Assembly (NCBI RefSeq): GCF_043290135.1
Contig: NC_134701.1
Span: 60,632,502 to 60,696,501 of the forward strand
Origin: Rhipicephalus microplus
Lineage: Eukaryota; Arthropoda; Arachnida; Ixodida; Ixodidae
Reading direction: 5' to 3'
DNA length: 64,000 nt
Shown here: positions 42,123 through 51,265 of the stretch, piece after piece
How the letters are laid out: every line of letters begins with the position of its first letter
Numbering within the stretch: the first letter of the stretch is position 1
The notes under the pieces: generated by a model
Databases searched by the model: none
Seen by the model: only the letters and a program-made list of their open reading frames with translations
What the model was told of the DNA's origin: nothing
Position numbers and translations under genes: made by a program

Positions 42123-44600
42123 TCAACGTACATCGCGAATCAGCAGCGCAGGAACTGTTGAACTTGCGCGTGCTGCTTCTCGAAGCCAGCCCATACGTTG
42201 TTCCATCTGTTCACGTCTGTCCAAATGTGATAAAAGAAATGCGAATACATTTTTATCACAAACACCAGGTGCGTATGGCATGCTCTGATCACCATTTGTA
42301 TGGCGCAGGTTATAACTAGAAAAAAAATGTTGCCTTTTGTTGTACCAAAAAACTTTCAATATGCGAAGCCGCACTGCCGCATCATCAGATCGTCTCCTAT
42401 CTGGAGGTGGGTCACTTTGTTCCTTTCATTCAATACAAAAGCATTCTGTACCAAATGTGAATAATAAAGAAGATTGGCAATAGGATGCACTAATCTGGCT
42501 TTATTTTGCTAATGCGAACATTTCTAAATAAAAGCTTTTTTCTGTGTCACATGGCAACGTAGCGCAAGTGGCCGCTTCAAGATCTAACAGACGACACTCG
42601 AGGACGTCGGAGACCGCGGACGCACTCCCTCTTCTATCAAGGCGGAAAACGAATAGTTCTATGCGTCACCGCAAGGGTCACTGCACGCACGTTCGCCATC
42701 CTCCTCTCCCATGGTGACAATTTCTCGGCTCAGGCTGGCACTGGCACTGGCCCGGAGTTCCCCTTCTGTCTTCCTTGCTCCGTGGCTGGCACGCAGGGAA
42801 CCTGGGTCGCAATCTTATTGTGCCCTAGGTGTTTTCTATTTATTGATTTTTCTATTTGTTACGATAGTGCATACGAACACCAGCGGCAGCGGACATCTAC
42901 ATCACACATACAACCCATGTTCTCATCTCACAACAGTTTTCGCTGTAAATTGTTATTTCTATAGATGGCCGATCGAGACTCACGCAGCCTTCTTTGTTGG
43001 CTAAATGCTTTTGTCAAATTGCCTTGACTAATGCTTTTGCGTGATAACGTTTTATCGCAAAAACAGTTAGCAGCGCTTAGCAAAAATGTGCTGTTGAAGT
43101 CACAATATAACTCAAAAGGTATGTTGTCATTCTGATAAAATTTGGTTCATCAATGCCTACAACTTTGAGAGTGATTGCAGCGATGTATTTATGAATAGGC
43201 AATGCAAACGAGTTTACGCGTGGCGGCAGCCTCAGTAGAACGTGATAGTAAAATTCTACTACGATAATTTTTACAACTAACTGAATCGGCCTCAGATGCG
43301 GACGTTTATAGCTACATACAAAGGCACATAACCTAACAATTGTGTGCTGCATGCAATACAACCTTAGAACTATCCGGATGCCACGCGGCACACATGCAGG
43401 GAAAAGTTCACACTAGCACACACGCTCTGGGGTTGTCTTCGATCCAGCCCAGATTCCTGCATGGCCAAGTGGAAGGCGGCCATCTGAAGCTCGCACCTGG
43501 TCGACCAGCTTTTGGCTGTCCAGCAAGCCCGCGAAGCAGCCGACAGGCTTGGCCTGGCGGCCTGGACGTCGGAGCTTTGCACTGCGTGCTATAGCACGTC
43601 CCGCGGGCCCTCAATACTTTTCTTTCAATCAATGAATCAATCGTCTGACCAGTGCGATTTTTCGCAAGGATGTTGTAAGCGTACCGCACGCAATCAAAAA
43701 GCGGCCACTTAGGCACCCTCTTATGCGTACACATTTTACCTCGCAGGGGGTGAAAGCCCCAAAACTTACCGGAAGTGCACTCGCCTCGCCGACAAGAGGC
43801 CGGAAAACAATGTCACGAAGCCCAAACAAGAAAATCAGTTTGAGACTAATTTTTCTGCCAAGCGGAAGCGAATCCTTATTCTAGTTCACGACTTTGCCTG
43901 CAGTTACTCAGACCACGTCATCAAAACGTGAGGCCACAGATTCAACATTGCGGTACAGAAATAAGCGGTAGCAGGCATCGATTAAAATTGCAAACCGCCC
44001 GTGCGGCACGGCAAAGCTTCAGGGCATCAAAGCGGAGGCGTTCATCCAGAGCCTTCTTTGGATTACGATAGCAGGGAACACTACAAGTAGACGATGTAGC
44101 AGCAGCGAGTCGGCATGCTTGAACGTGCCTTGATTTTTTGCGTAGTCGCCTAAATGGGTTGCCTTTGCCGATGCATTCCCTTGTTTTGTTTCTGCCGGCG
44201 TATCTCCCGGAACAAAGTTTGAGAAGGTGCAAGCTGTTTCGTTTCAGTACTTTGTGAGAATAACTAGAATTCGGTACAAAATTTAGCGCTCAAAAAGCAG
44301 GCAAAATCGAAATAATTTTAAGTATAGCGGTGGTGGCGGTGATCAGGGGCAGAACGAATGTGAAAATTCTCAGCGCGGGTGGTCGTGGTTTTCCGGCTAC
44401 TTTGACGTTTTCGTTTTCGCTTCATTTTTCAAGTGCAAATGCAGGTTTCAGGTGCCAAGCCACCATTCACGACACACATCAATAATCAGAAACGCTTTCC
44501 TCTGCACGATGCCTTGTGTAGAGTAAAGCTCGACTCAACAAAAATACATGTATGATGTGCCCTGGTTCACCTCAGAGACTGTGACTTCTCACTGACTAAT
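42123..44600. other. Mixed DNA without a supported gene
   Basis: GC rises at 42540-42800 and 43390-43640. A frame at 43512-43640 with AVQQAREAADRLGLAAW resembles a motif I associate with tick retroelement tails, but I cannot verify it. No TIR partner for the P-element relic was recognised. Confidence 0.35.
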
Positions 44601-44609
44601 AGCTGCACA

Positions 44610-44850
44610 TTCCAGCTTAAAAGTGTATTAACGCAATAGCGTTAGAGAGTTCTTGTCGGACAAATACCGCCATTGGCGTCGGCACCGTTGCTTGTGAGCG
44701 AAAAATCGGCCGTGAGTGAAAAGTCATCAAACGAGCAAACAAAATAAACAACAAAATTTTCGGTGAGATTGAGAATCAAACCCGGGCCGTTCACATGGCA
44801 AGCAGGTGTCCTACATCAATGCCACAATCTAACTTGCAGCTGCTTCGGGA
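44610..44850 (-). mobile_element. Second tRNA-like SINE type (minus strand)
   Basis: On the minus strand a tRNA-like head (GTGGCATTGATGTAGGACAC, then GGGTTTGATTCTC at the B-box position) is followed by a body ending CTCTCTAACGCTATTGCGTTAA. It is unrelated in sequence to the SINE at 54.5 kb. Head and tail fit a tRNA-derived SINE; boundaries are approximate. Confidence 0.45.
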
Positions 44851-44900
44851 ATAAACACTTCATAAATGTCATATAGAGGAAGAAGTCTCGTTAACGCATC

Positions 44901-45130
44901 TTGTTCGATAGGTGTCACGACGACAACCAGCCCATTCAGCAATTTGTAGGCGCATTTGGGAGGCAATCAAACTACGTCGAAAAAGGTCCGGATATTGCAG
45001 CCCTTGACACTAAAAACACGCAGAAACTTTCAAACAGCTCTAAAAATGAACAACAATGTCTATCTAGTGGTAAACATATCGTGCCTTTCCAGAGGCGTCG
45101 ATCAAGCAAGCAGCAAACGCTAGATAATAT
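44901..45130 (+). pseudogene. Unassigned open frame interrupted by Gypsy-2
   Basis: An open frame with Gln/Ser/Lys-rich sequence (FVGAFGRQSNYVEKG ... FQRRRSSKQQTLDN) runs into the Gypsy-2 LTR at the ATAT target site. If the element and one target copy are removed, the frame would continue for only about seven more codons after 50636 before a stop. No domain is recognised; the protein status is uncertain. Confidence 0.25.
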
Positions 45131-45304
45131 TGACCCGTGTCTACATGTGGACAAAAACGATGATGGGAGGATTTAGCGGACACCAGGTAGTGGGCCTCTG
45201 GCTTGACGCGAGAACGAAGAAGATCTTGTGGCTCAGCTGTTGAGAACACGCTGCTTTCGCTGCCTCAAGGCGTACTTGTGCTTTGTTCGCGTTGTACTGC
45301 GACA
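45131..45304 (+). repeat. Gypsy-2 5' LTR
   Basis: 174 bp, starts TGACCCGTGTC and ends GTACTGCGACA; it pairs with 50459-50632. It is short for the superfamily. Confidence 0.96.
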
Positions 45305-45305
45305 C

Positions 45306-45319
45306 TGGTGGAGGTGCTG
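45306..45319 (+). promoter_or_regulatory. Gypsy-2 primer-binding site
   Basis: TGGTGGAGGTGCTG one base after the LTR, identical to the 14 bases after the Gypsy-1 LTR although the LTRs themselves are unrelated. Confidence 0.78.
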
Positions 45320-45486
45320 GCCCGCGACCCCGTCTGATGCTCCACACTCCCACGGGGAGCCGTTCATCCAGCCCAGAAGCACTTGTCGACACTCCCGTGC
45401 ATCGCTTCAGTCGTCGCTTGCGAGGCCTCCTTCCAGAGTTCACTCTCTCACAGGAACACTCTACAAAGCACCGCTCAGATCTACCA

Positions 45487-46848
45487 ATGGCCACCGCCAA
45501 TCCACAACAGTTACTACGAGACAGTAGTTTGCCAACCCCATCTCAGGTAACCTTTTTTTCACCGCTGGTGCCTGATCGCTTTGGTGGTGGAGCACATAAA
45601 GACGTCGAAGAATGGCTTGATCACTATGAACGTGTCGCTAACACCAACCAGTGGTCCCTTGAACAAAGGCTTTCCCGCTCCTATTTTTATCTCGACGACA
45701 GCGCTAGAATTTGTTACGAGAACAGAGAAGGCAGTTTGTCATCATGGAGCGACTTTAAAAGAGAGATGATTGACACATTTGCCGATGTCGACTGGCACGA
45801 ACGTGCGCAGCATTTACTCGAGCTACGGGTTCAGAAACCCAATGAAACGGTCGCAATGTTCGCTGAGGACATGGCCCGTCTCTTCCGTAAAGCTGACGCG
45901 CACATGACTCACGACAAAAAGTTGCGCTACCTCATGCGCGGCGTTAAAGAGCAATTGTTCGCCGGACTTTTGCGGAACCCGCCAAGCACCGTGACAGACT
46001 TCATCAAAGAAGCTACGGCTATCGAACGGGCGCTTCACCTACGATGCCGACAATACGATCGCTTGTCCAGCAGCGCCCACATGCAAGTCGCCGCTACGGC
46101 ATCTGACAATCAAAGCTCGTTGCGCGATTTGATAAGAGAGATTGTTCGCGAAGAGCTGCTGAAGTTCCGGAATCTGGTCACGGAACCACCCACGTCGTCT
46201 GCCGCTGAAGTCGTCCGCGAAGAAATACGCCAAGCGTTTTCAACAGCTGATCCTACTGACGATCAGCGACCTATGAGCTACGCAGCCGCGCTTCCCCGCC
46301 CGCCGCCCGTTGCGCCGTCGTACCGCCAGCCATCGGCAGCCGTTCCTTGGTCGCCACAAGAACAGACACCGCGACGACCTGCCGTCGTACCGCCGTACGA
46401 AATGCCGCCGTACCAAGAGCCGTCTCCCAACGAGACACGGCATTTGCCACATTACGAGCCGTTGCGGCGTCCACAGCTTCGTAAATTAGACGCCTGGCGC
46501 ACTGTAGATAGGCGCCCGCTTTGTTTTACCTGCAGAGGTGTGGGCCACATTTCCCGCCATTGCTGGCACCGCGTAGATATGTTTCGACCTGTTCGGCAAT
46601 GGTCTGACGATCGACGCGCCAACGACGGCTACGCACCACGCCGGGACACTTATTCTCAAGGACTCCCCTTGTCTCAGTTCCATTTTGACAACCGCCGTGC
46701 CAATAATGACGACAGTGTGCCTGATTACCAGCCAGGTTTGGGACGTCGACCACGCTCTCCGTCTCCGGCATATTCGCCTTCGTCGCGCCACCGAACTACA
46801 GCCGACATCAGTCGAAGGAGGCCACCAAGTCCACGCCGGGGAAACTGA
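45487..46848 (+). CDS. gag: Gypsy-2 Gag (about 453 aa)
   Basis: The frame is open from inside the LTR, but the first ATG beyond the leader that fits the Gypsy-1 start is at 45487 (MATANPQQLLRD). The capsid region includes DVEEWLDHYERVANTNQWSL and RYLMRGVKEQLFAGLLRNPP, which aligns with Gypsy-1 Gag. It is followed by a Pro-rich linker, one zinc knuckle CFTCRGVGHISRHC and a Ser/Arg/Pro tail. It assembles the particle. The last codons are CGG GGA AAC TGA, so a G GGA AAC slippery heptamer ends exactly at the stop, and pol follows in the -1 frame. An upstream in-frame ATG at 45283 lies in the LTR and is a less likely start. Confidence 0.9.
   Translation: MATANPQQLLRDSSLPTPSQVTFFSPLVPDRFGGGAHKDVEEWLDHYERVANTNQWSLEQRLSRSYFYLDDSARICYENREGSLSSWSDFKREMIDTFADVDWHERAQHLLELRVQKPNETVAMFAEDMARLFRKADAHMTHDKKLRYLMRGVKEQLFAGLLRNPPSTVTDFIKEATAIERALHLRCRQYDRLSSSAHMQVAATASDNQSSLRDLIREIVREELLKFRNLVTEPPTSSAAEVVREEIRQAFSTADPTDDQRPMSYAAALPRPPPVAPSYRQPSAAVPWSPQEQTPRRPAVVPPYEMPPYQEPSPNETRHLPHYEPLRRPQLRKLDAWRTVDRRPLCFTCRGVGHISRHCWHRVDMFRPVRQWSDDRRANDGYAPRRDTYSQGLPLSQFHFDNRRANNDDSVPDYQPGLGRRPRSPSPAYSPSSRHRTTADISRRRPPSPRRGN
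46839..46845 (+). promoter_or_regulatory. Candidate -1 ribosomal frameshift site G GGA AAC
   Basis: In gag phase the heptamer reads G GGA AAC and is followed by TGA (46846-46848). Slipping back one base gives GGG AAA CTG, the frame that leads without a stop to the protease DTGAD. Nine bases on, CGACCTC (46855-46861) can pair with GAGGTTG (46869-46875) around a G-rich 7-nt loop. G GGA AAC is an established -1 slippery heptamer class. Confidence 0.7.
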
Positions 46849-47073
46849 AGGCGGCGACCTCCGGGGGTGAGGTTGCAGGCCGTCAAGGCGACGAAAAAAA
46901 GCCACCGTTACTTGTACCACAGGACGCCGTAAAGCCGAGAAGTTGTAACACCGACAAAACTGTGACCACAGATCTTACCGTTTCGGTAGACCGACAGCAA
47001 GTAACAGCCTTAGTTGACACCGGCGCCGACTTTTCTATCATAAGTGAAAACCTTGCCGTACGCCTCAAAAAGT
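46846..47073 (+). pseudogene. pol: Gypsy-2 pol, protease part
   Basis: The -1 frame relative to gag is open across the gag stop and encodes a linker and a retropepsin: LTVSVDRQQVTALVDTGADF with intact DTGAD, then SIISENLAVRLKK. It ends at TGA 47073-47075, because the A run at 47067-47071 has five A where the equivalent LKKV sequence of Gypsy-1 implies six. The rest of pol is in the frame reached by that one-base loss. This is a recent frameshift mutation in a homopolymer rather than a programmed site (inference). Confidence 0.85.
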
Positions 47074-49132
47074 GAAGACTACGTGGACGGGACCTCACCT
47101 GAGGACAGCAGGTGGCCAGCTGTTGATGCCTGTCGGAAGGTGTACAGCAAGACTTGACATCGGTGGCTCTTCTTTCGCGGCGACGTTCGTCATCCTCACC
47201 TCGTGTTGCAAGGACTTGATCATAGGGATGGACTTCTTAAGAGAATATGGTACCGTCATCAACATCCCGGACCGTTTAATTACATTCCGCAACAGCCCTG
47301 GTTTAGTTGACTGTTCAGACTCAATACGCAAAACTTTACGTATAATTGATGATGATGTGGTCGTCCCGCCCCGGTCATGCACTCTTGTTTCAGTAGAAGG
47401 CGACGAAGCGCTTGATGGCGAAGGCATTGCTGACCAAATTGGCTCGCTGCTATTTAGTCATGGCATTTTGGTCGCACGAGGTATCGTCCGTTTCACTGGT
47501 GGACGCACGAATTTACTTCTGACGAACTTTAGTGCTGAGCGCCGGCATCTCCCGAAGAGCACAGCTATCGCTTCGTACGACAATATTGTAGAAATGCGAG
47601 GCAGTTTATGTTTGTCGGTATTGGACGCAGAGCCTAATCAAGAACCAGAACGCATTCTTGATGTTGGCACCACTCTGTCAAAGGACGAGCGACAGAGACT
47701 TCTTCAGCTGCTAGCCGAATTCCGCGACTGCTTTTCAACGACATCACGAGTTGGTCGAACACCTTTGACAAAGCACCGAGTAATCACCGAGGACACGGTG
47801 AGACCTATCCACCAGAACCCTTATCGTGTAGCTTTGAAGGAACGCGAAGCCATACAACAACAAGTCGCGAAAATGCTTGCAGATGACGTCATTCAACCGT
47901 CACAGAGCCCCTGGGGATGGCCCGTAGTGCTAGTAAAGAAAAAGGACGGCACCCTCCGTTTTTGCGTGGACTACACGAAGCTGAATCGGGTGACCAAGAA
48001 AGATGTGTACCCGCTCCCACGTATTGATGACTCCCTTGACAGACTTCGGCACGCTCGCTACTTTTCTTCCATGGACTTGAGGAGTGGTTACTGGCAGATC
48101 GAGGTAGACCCAAGAGACCGAGAGAAAACCGCTTTTGTGACCCCAGATGGTTTATACGAATTTAAAGTCTTGCCTTTCGGTTTGTGCTCCGCGCCCGCAA
48201 CTTTTCAAAGGCTTATGGACACGGTACTTTCGGCATTGAAGTGGAAGACGTGCCTAGTCTATCTGGACGACGTTATAGTGTTTTCGACCACTTTTGACGA
48301 GCATCTCAAAAGGCTGGAAGTTGTCTTACGTGCCATACGGTTCGTGCGCCTAACATTGAAACCAGAAAAGTGCCATTTCTGTTTTCACGAACTTCAGTTT
48401 CTCGGTCACGTCGTCAGCAACGCAGGCGTCCGGCCCGATCCTGGAAAAATTGCCGCCGTCGCACAGTTCGCAGTACCCTCCAATAAGAAGGCTGTCAGAC
48501 GCTTCCTAGGCCTTTGTGCCTATTATCGCCGGTTTATCGCAGACTTCGCCCGCATCGCGTCGCCACTAACTCGTCTCACAAGAGATGATGTTGCCTTTGA
48601 GTGGAAAGAAGAACAGGAGGCTGCCTTTAATGACCTGCGTCAACGTCTCCAAACGCCCCCTGTGCTCGCCCACTTGGACGAAGAAGCCCCGACGATGCTT
48701 CACACAGACGCTAGCAATGTAGGTCTTGGGGCTGTGCTTGTGCAACGGCAAGAGGACACAGAAAGAGTGATCGCCTACGCAAGCCAAACGCTAACACGCG
48801 CAGAGGCTAACTATTCAACAACAGAGAAAGAATGCCTCGCCGTAGTATGGGCAGTAATGAAATTTCGCCCGTACTTGTATGGCCGACACTTCAAAGGTAT
48901 TAGTGACCATCACTCCCTTTGCTGGTTAACTAATCTAAAAGATCCCACCGGCCGATTAGCGCGTTGGAGCCTAAAACTGCAAGAGTTTGACATGACGGTC
49001 GTGCACAAGTCAGGCAAGCGACATATGGACGCTGACTGTCTGTCCCGTTCACCCATTGAGTCGGCAACCCTACCCGAGGAGGAGGAAACGGCATTTCTCG
49101 GTGTCCTCGACACGACCGCCATTGCGCAGTAA
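47072..49132 (+). CDS. pol: Gypsy-2 pol: protease end, RT and RNase H (686 codons)
   Basis: A long open frame with the end of protease (FVILTSCCKDLIIGMDFLRE), RT (GWPVVLVKKKDGTLRFCVDY, LPRIDDSLDRLRHARYFSSM, FGLCSAPATFQRLMD, catalytic YLDD in CLVYLDDVIVF at about 48260), and RNase H with its acids in HTDASNVGLGAVL, TTEKECLAVVW and ISDHHSLCWL. It copies the element RNA. The frame is entered only past the protease frameshift, so it is not expressed as Gag-Pol now. It stops at TAA 49130-49132, inside a linker where Gypsy-1 reads through (FAERQRAD). Integrase continues in the same frame. Confidence 0.95.
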   Translation: MKTTWTGPHLRTAGGQLLMPVGRCTARLDIGGSSFAATFVILTSCCKDLIIGMDFLREYGTVINIPDRLITFRNSPGLVDCSDSIRKTLRIIDDDVVVPPRSCTLVSVEGDEALDGEGIADQIGSLLFSHGILVARGIVRFTGGRTNLLLTNFSAERRHLPKSTAIASYDNIVEMRGSLCLSVLDAEPNQEPERILDVGTTLSKDERQRLLQLLAEFRDCFSTTSRVGRTPLTKHRVITEDTVRPIHQNPYRVALKEREAIQQQVAKMLADDVIQPSQSPWGWPVVLVKKKDGTLRFCVDYTKLNRVTKKDVYPLPRIDDSLDRLRHARYFSSMDLRSGYWQIEVDPRDREKTAFVTPDGLYEFKVLPFGLCSAPATFQRLMDTVLSALKWKTCLVYLDDVIVFSTTFDEHLKRLEVVLRAIRFVRLTLKPEKCHFCFHELQFLGHVVSNAGVRPDPGKIAAVAQFAVPSNKKAVRRFLGLCAYYRRFIADFARIASPLTRLTRDDVAFEWKEEQEAAFNDLRQRLQTPPVLAHLDEEAPTMLHTDASNVGLGAVLVQRQEDTERVIAYASQTLTRAEANYSTTEKECLAVVWAVMKFRPYLYGRHFKGISDHHSLCWLTNLKDPTGRLARWSLKLQEFDMTVVHKSGKRHMDADCLSRSPIESATLPEEEETAFLGVLDTTAIAQ

Positions 49133-50380
49133 CAACGTGACGACACTGAGTTGCTTGGCTTAATTAACTACTTGGAAGGCAGATCTCAGAAGGCGCCAAG
49201 AGTTTTCGCAAGAGTATTGTCATCGTTTTGTTTACGGGGCGGAGTACTTTACAAAAGAAACTTTTCGTCAACAGGATCCGCCTATCTGCTCGTCATACCA
49301 GCAGCCCTTCGTACCGAAATACTCAAAGCATGCCACAACGAGGTGACCTCTGGCCATTTGGGTTACATGAGAACGTTGGCCAGAGTACAGCAAAGGTATT
49401 ACTGGCCGAGACTAATCACAGCCGTGAAGCACCACGTTCGTACCTGTCTCGACTGCCAGCGACGCAAGTCACCACCGACTAAACCAGCTGGCCTACTGCA
49501 ACCCGTGCAGGTCCCAACAGCTCCATTCTACCAGATAGGCATGGACATTTTGGGCCCACTTCCTATGTTCACTGCAGCAAACCGCTGGGTTATCGTCGCG
49601 ACAGATTATCTGACCCGTTATGCCCAGACAAAAGCTATTCAGAGAGGTACAGCAGCGGAGGTGGCAAGGTTTTTCATCGAAAATATTGTACTGAGGCATG
49701 GTGCACCAACTGTCGTGATCACAGACAGTGGAACCGCATTTACGGCAGCTCTTTTGGATCACGTCCTGATGTTTATTGGAACAACGCATCGTAAGACCAC
49801 TGCCTACCACCCACAAACAAACGGGCTGACGGAGCGTCTGAACAAAACCATTGAAGACATGCTTTCGATGTACGTAGACATTGAACACAAAAATTGGGAT
49901 GAAATCTTGCCATACATAACGTTTGCGTACAACACGGCCAAGCAAGAAACGACCCGCATGACCCCGTTCAGCCTCGTTCATGGACGAGAAGTACAAACTA
50001 TGTTAGATGCGATGCTGCTGCACGAAAGTGACGACATCGACCCAGACGTCAACACGTTTACGGAACGCGCGGAAGAAGCTAGACAACTGGCACGTTTACG
50101 GATCCGCCAGCAGCAAGAGTACGATGCAGGCCGCTACAATGCTCACCGCAGAGCAGTTGTCTATCAAACTGGCGACAAAGTATGGATTTGGACACCCGTA
50201 CGGAAACGAGGACTATCAGAAAAGCTCTTAAGAAGATACTTTGGGCCATACCGAGTGCTTCGACAACTGAGTGACGTCACTTACGAAGTTGTTTCCGACA
50301 ATTCGTGTAGTACCAATTGTCGCCAGCACCATCCTGAACTCGTTCACGTAAAGCGCATGAAGCCTTACGTCAGCGAGTGA
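49133..50380 (+). CDS. pol: Gypsy-2 pol: integrase
   Basis: Same frame as RT, separated by the TAA at 49130. Zinc-binding HHCC domain: SGHLGYMRTLARVQQRYYWP and RTCLDCQRRK. DDE core: Asp in IGMDILGPLP, Asp in VVITDSGTAFTA and Glu in NGLTERLNKT, all present. GPY/F module: RRYFGPYRVLRQL. It ends KPYVSE and TGA at 50378-50380. Integrase would insert cDNA, and the observed 4-bp ATAT duplication is its footprint. Intact apart from the upstream stop. Confidence 0.94.
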   Translation, partial: QRDDTELLGLINYLEGRSQKAPRVFARVLSSFCLRGGVLYKRNFSSTGSAYLLVIPAALRTEILKACHNEVTSGHLGYMRTLARVQQRYYWPRLITAVKHHVRTCLDCQRRKSPPTKPAGLLQPVQVPTAPFYQIGMDILGPLPMFTAANRWVIVATDYLTRYAQTKAIQRGTAAEVARFFIENIVLRHGAPTVVITDSGTAFTAALLDHVLMFIGTTHRKTTAYHPQTNGLTERLNKTIEDMLSMYVDIEHKNWDEILPYITFAYNTAKQETTRMTPFSLVHGREVQTMLDAMLLHESDDIDPDVNTFTERAEEARQLARLRIRQQQEYDAGRYNAHRRAVVYQTGDKVWIWTPVRKRGLSEKLLRRYFGPYRVLRQLSDVTYEVVSDNSCSTNCRQHHPELVHVKRMKPYVSE

Positions 50381-50444
50381 TTGCGTGAGACTTATATTTT
50401 AACAAAAACTGCATTATTGACTTCGCATCGGGTCGATGCTCTTT

Positions 50445-50458
50445 GAGAGGGAGGCAAA
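50445..50458 (+). promoter_or_regulatory. Gypsy-2 polypurine tract
   Basis: GAGAGGGAGGCAAA immediately before the 3' LTR; the plus-strand primer site. Confidence 0.75.
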
Positions 50459-50632
50459 TGACCCGTGTCTACATGTGGACAAAAACGATGATGGGGGGAT
50501 TCATCGGACACCAGGTAGTGGGCCTCTGGCTTGACGCGAGAACGAAGGAAATCTTGTGGCTCAGCTGTTGAGAACACGCTGCTTTCGCTGCCTCAAGGCG
50601 TACTTGTGCTTTGTTCGCGTTGTACTGCGACA
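50459..50632 (+). repeat. Gypsy-2 3' LTR
   Basis: 174 bp. It differs from the 5' LTR at five bases, three in the block around position 36-43 and two near position 75. Confidence 0.96.
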
Positions 50633-50749
50633 ATATGCTGCTATCTGTGAGGCATTGTTAGACTCTTCATGGCCTATGAGGTGGCGAACGCGCGGCGTGC
50701 TTCTTGGAGGCCATGTGACTCTTGCTTTAGATCAAAAACCTGTATGTAC

Positions 50750-50930
50750 TGTTGAAAACAGTGGATAGTAGGTGCAGGAGAGGAAGAGAAGGACGAAGGA
50801 TGGAGCGTGGAACGTGGTGGTTTTTTAATCTACGCCACAATAAACGAATGTCGAGACGCTCCGCTCTTCAACTCCAAGCGTATTAGTTTTTTGAAGCTGG
50901 TTTTCTACGAAAAACTCTTCGTATTTTACA
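50750..50930 (+). repeat. BEL 5' LTR
   Basis: Starts TGTTGAAAACAGTGG and ends CGTATTTTACA. Shared blocks with the right copy: GGTGCAGGAGAGGAAGAGAA, TCTTCAACTCCARGCGTATT and TTGAAGCTGGTTTTC. An AATAAA lies near 50838. Confidence 0.88.
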
Positions 50931-50931
50931 T

Positions 50932-50946
50932 CGGTGCCGAAACCCG
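50932..50946 (+). promoter_or_regulatory. BEL primer-binding site
   Basis: CGGTGCCGAAACCCG one base after the LTR, nearly the same as 5647-5660. Confidence 0.7.
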
Positions 50947-50999
50947 ACTCGGTTTCAAGGAGTACCACGTAATGCCTGCGAAACACGAGAGCAGCTCAA

Positions 51000-51265
51000 C
51001 CGTGACACAGCTCGAAGATCATCAATGCTGTTGAAGAGCTCCAAGCCTGCACTGAATCAACTTGGCGGGGCTCCACAGCATTCTTCGGCGCCTGGGAAAA
51101 AGCACCAACGAGCTCACCAAGGCTGATTGATGATCTTCGACCGTGACACAGCTCGAAGATCATCAATGCTGTTGAAGAGCTCCAAGCCTGCACTGAATCA
51201 ACTTGGCGGGGCTCCACAGCATTCTTCGGCGCCTGGGAAAAAGCACCAACGAGCTCACCAAGGCT
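51000..51265 (+). repeat. 125-bp direct duplication with a 16-bp inverted spacer in BEL leader/gag
   Basis: 51000-51124 and 51141-51265 are essentially identical (period 141). The spacer 51125-51140 contains ATTGATGATCTTCGA (51126-51140), the exact reverse complement of TCGAAGATCATCAAT found at the start of each copy. Spacer and second copy form a perfect 15-bp hairpin with a 12-nt loop (51126-51167). Confidence 0.9.

Larger units (their letters stand above)
45131..50632 (+). mobile_element. Ty3/Gypsy LTR retrotransposon 'Gypsy-2', nearly intact
   Basis: A 174-bp LTR, primer-binding site, gag, pol (protease, RT, RNase H, integrase), polypurine tract and 174-bp LTR. A perfect 4-bp target duplication ATAT flanks it (45127-45130 and 50633-50636). 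The LTRs differ at five positions (about 97 percent). Only two lesions were found: a one-base deletion between protease and RT (47066-47071) and a TAA between RNase H and integrase (49130-49132). All catalytic residues are intact. No env-like frame. It is the best preserved element in the window. Confidence 0.95.

Noticed and set aside
43403..43640. GC-rich block with AVQQAREAADRLGL on the plus strand
   Set aside because: I recall similar strings from tick retroelements but could not confirm a family or boundaries, so it is not listed as an element.
47066..47075. A run before TGA in Gypsy-2 protease as a programmed frameshift
   Set aside because: Gypsy-1 reads through the equivalent site in one frame, so a recent one-base loss in the homopolymer is simpler.
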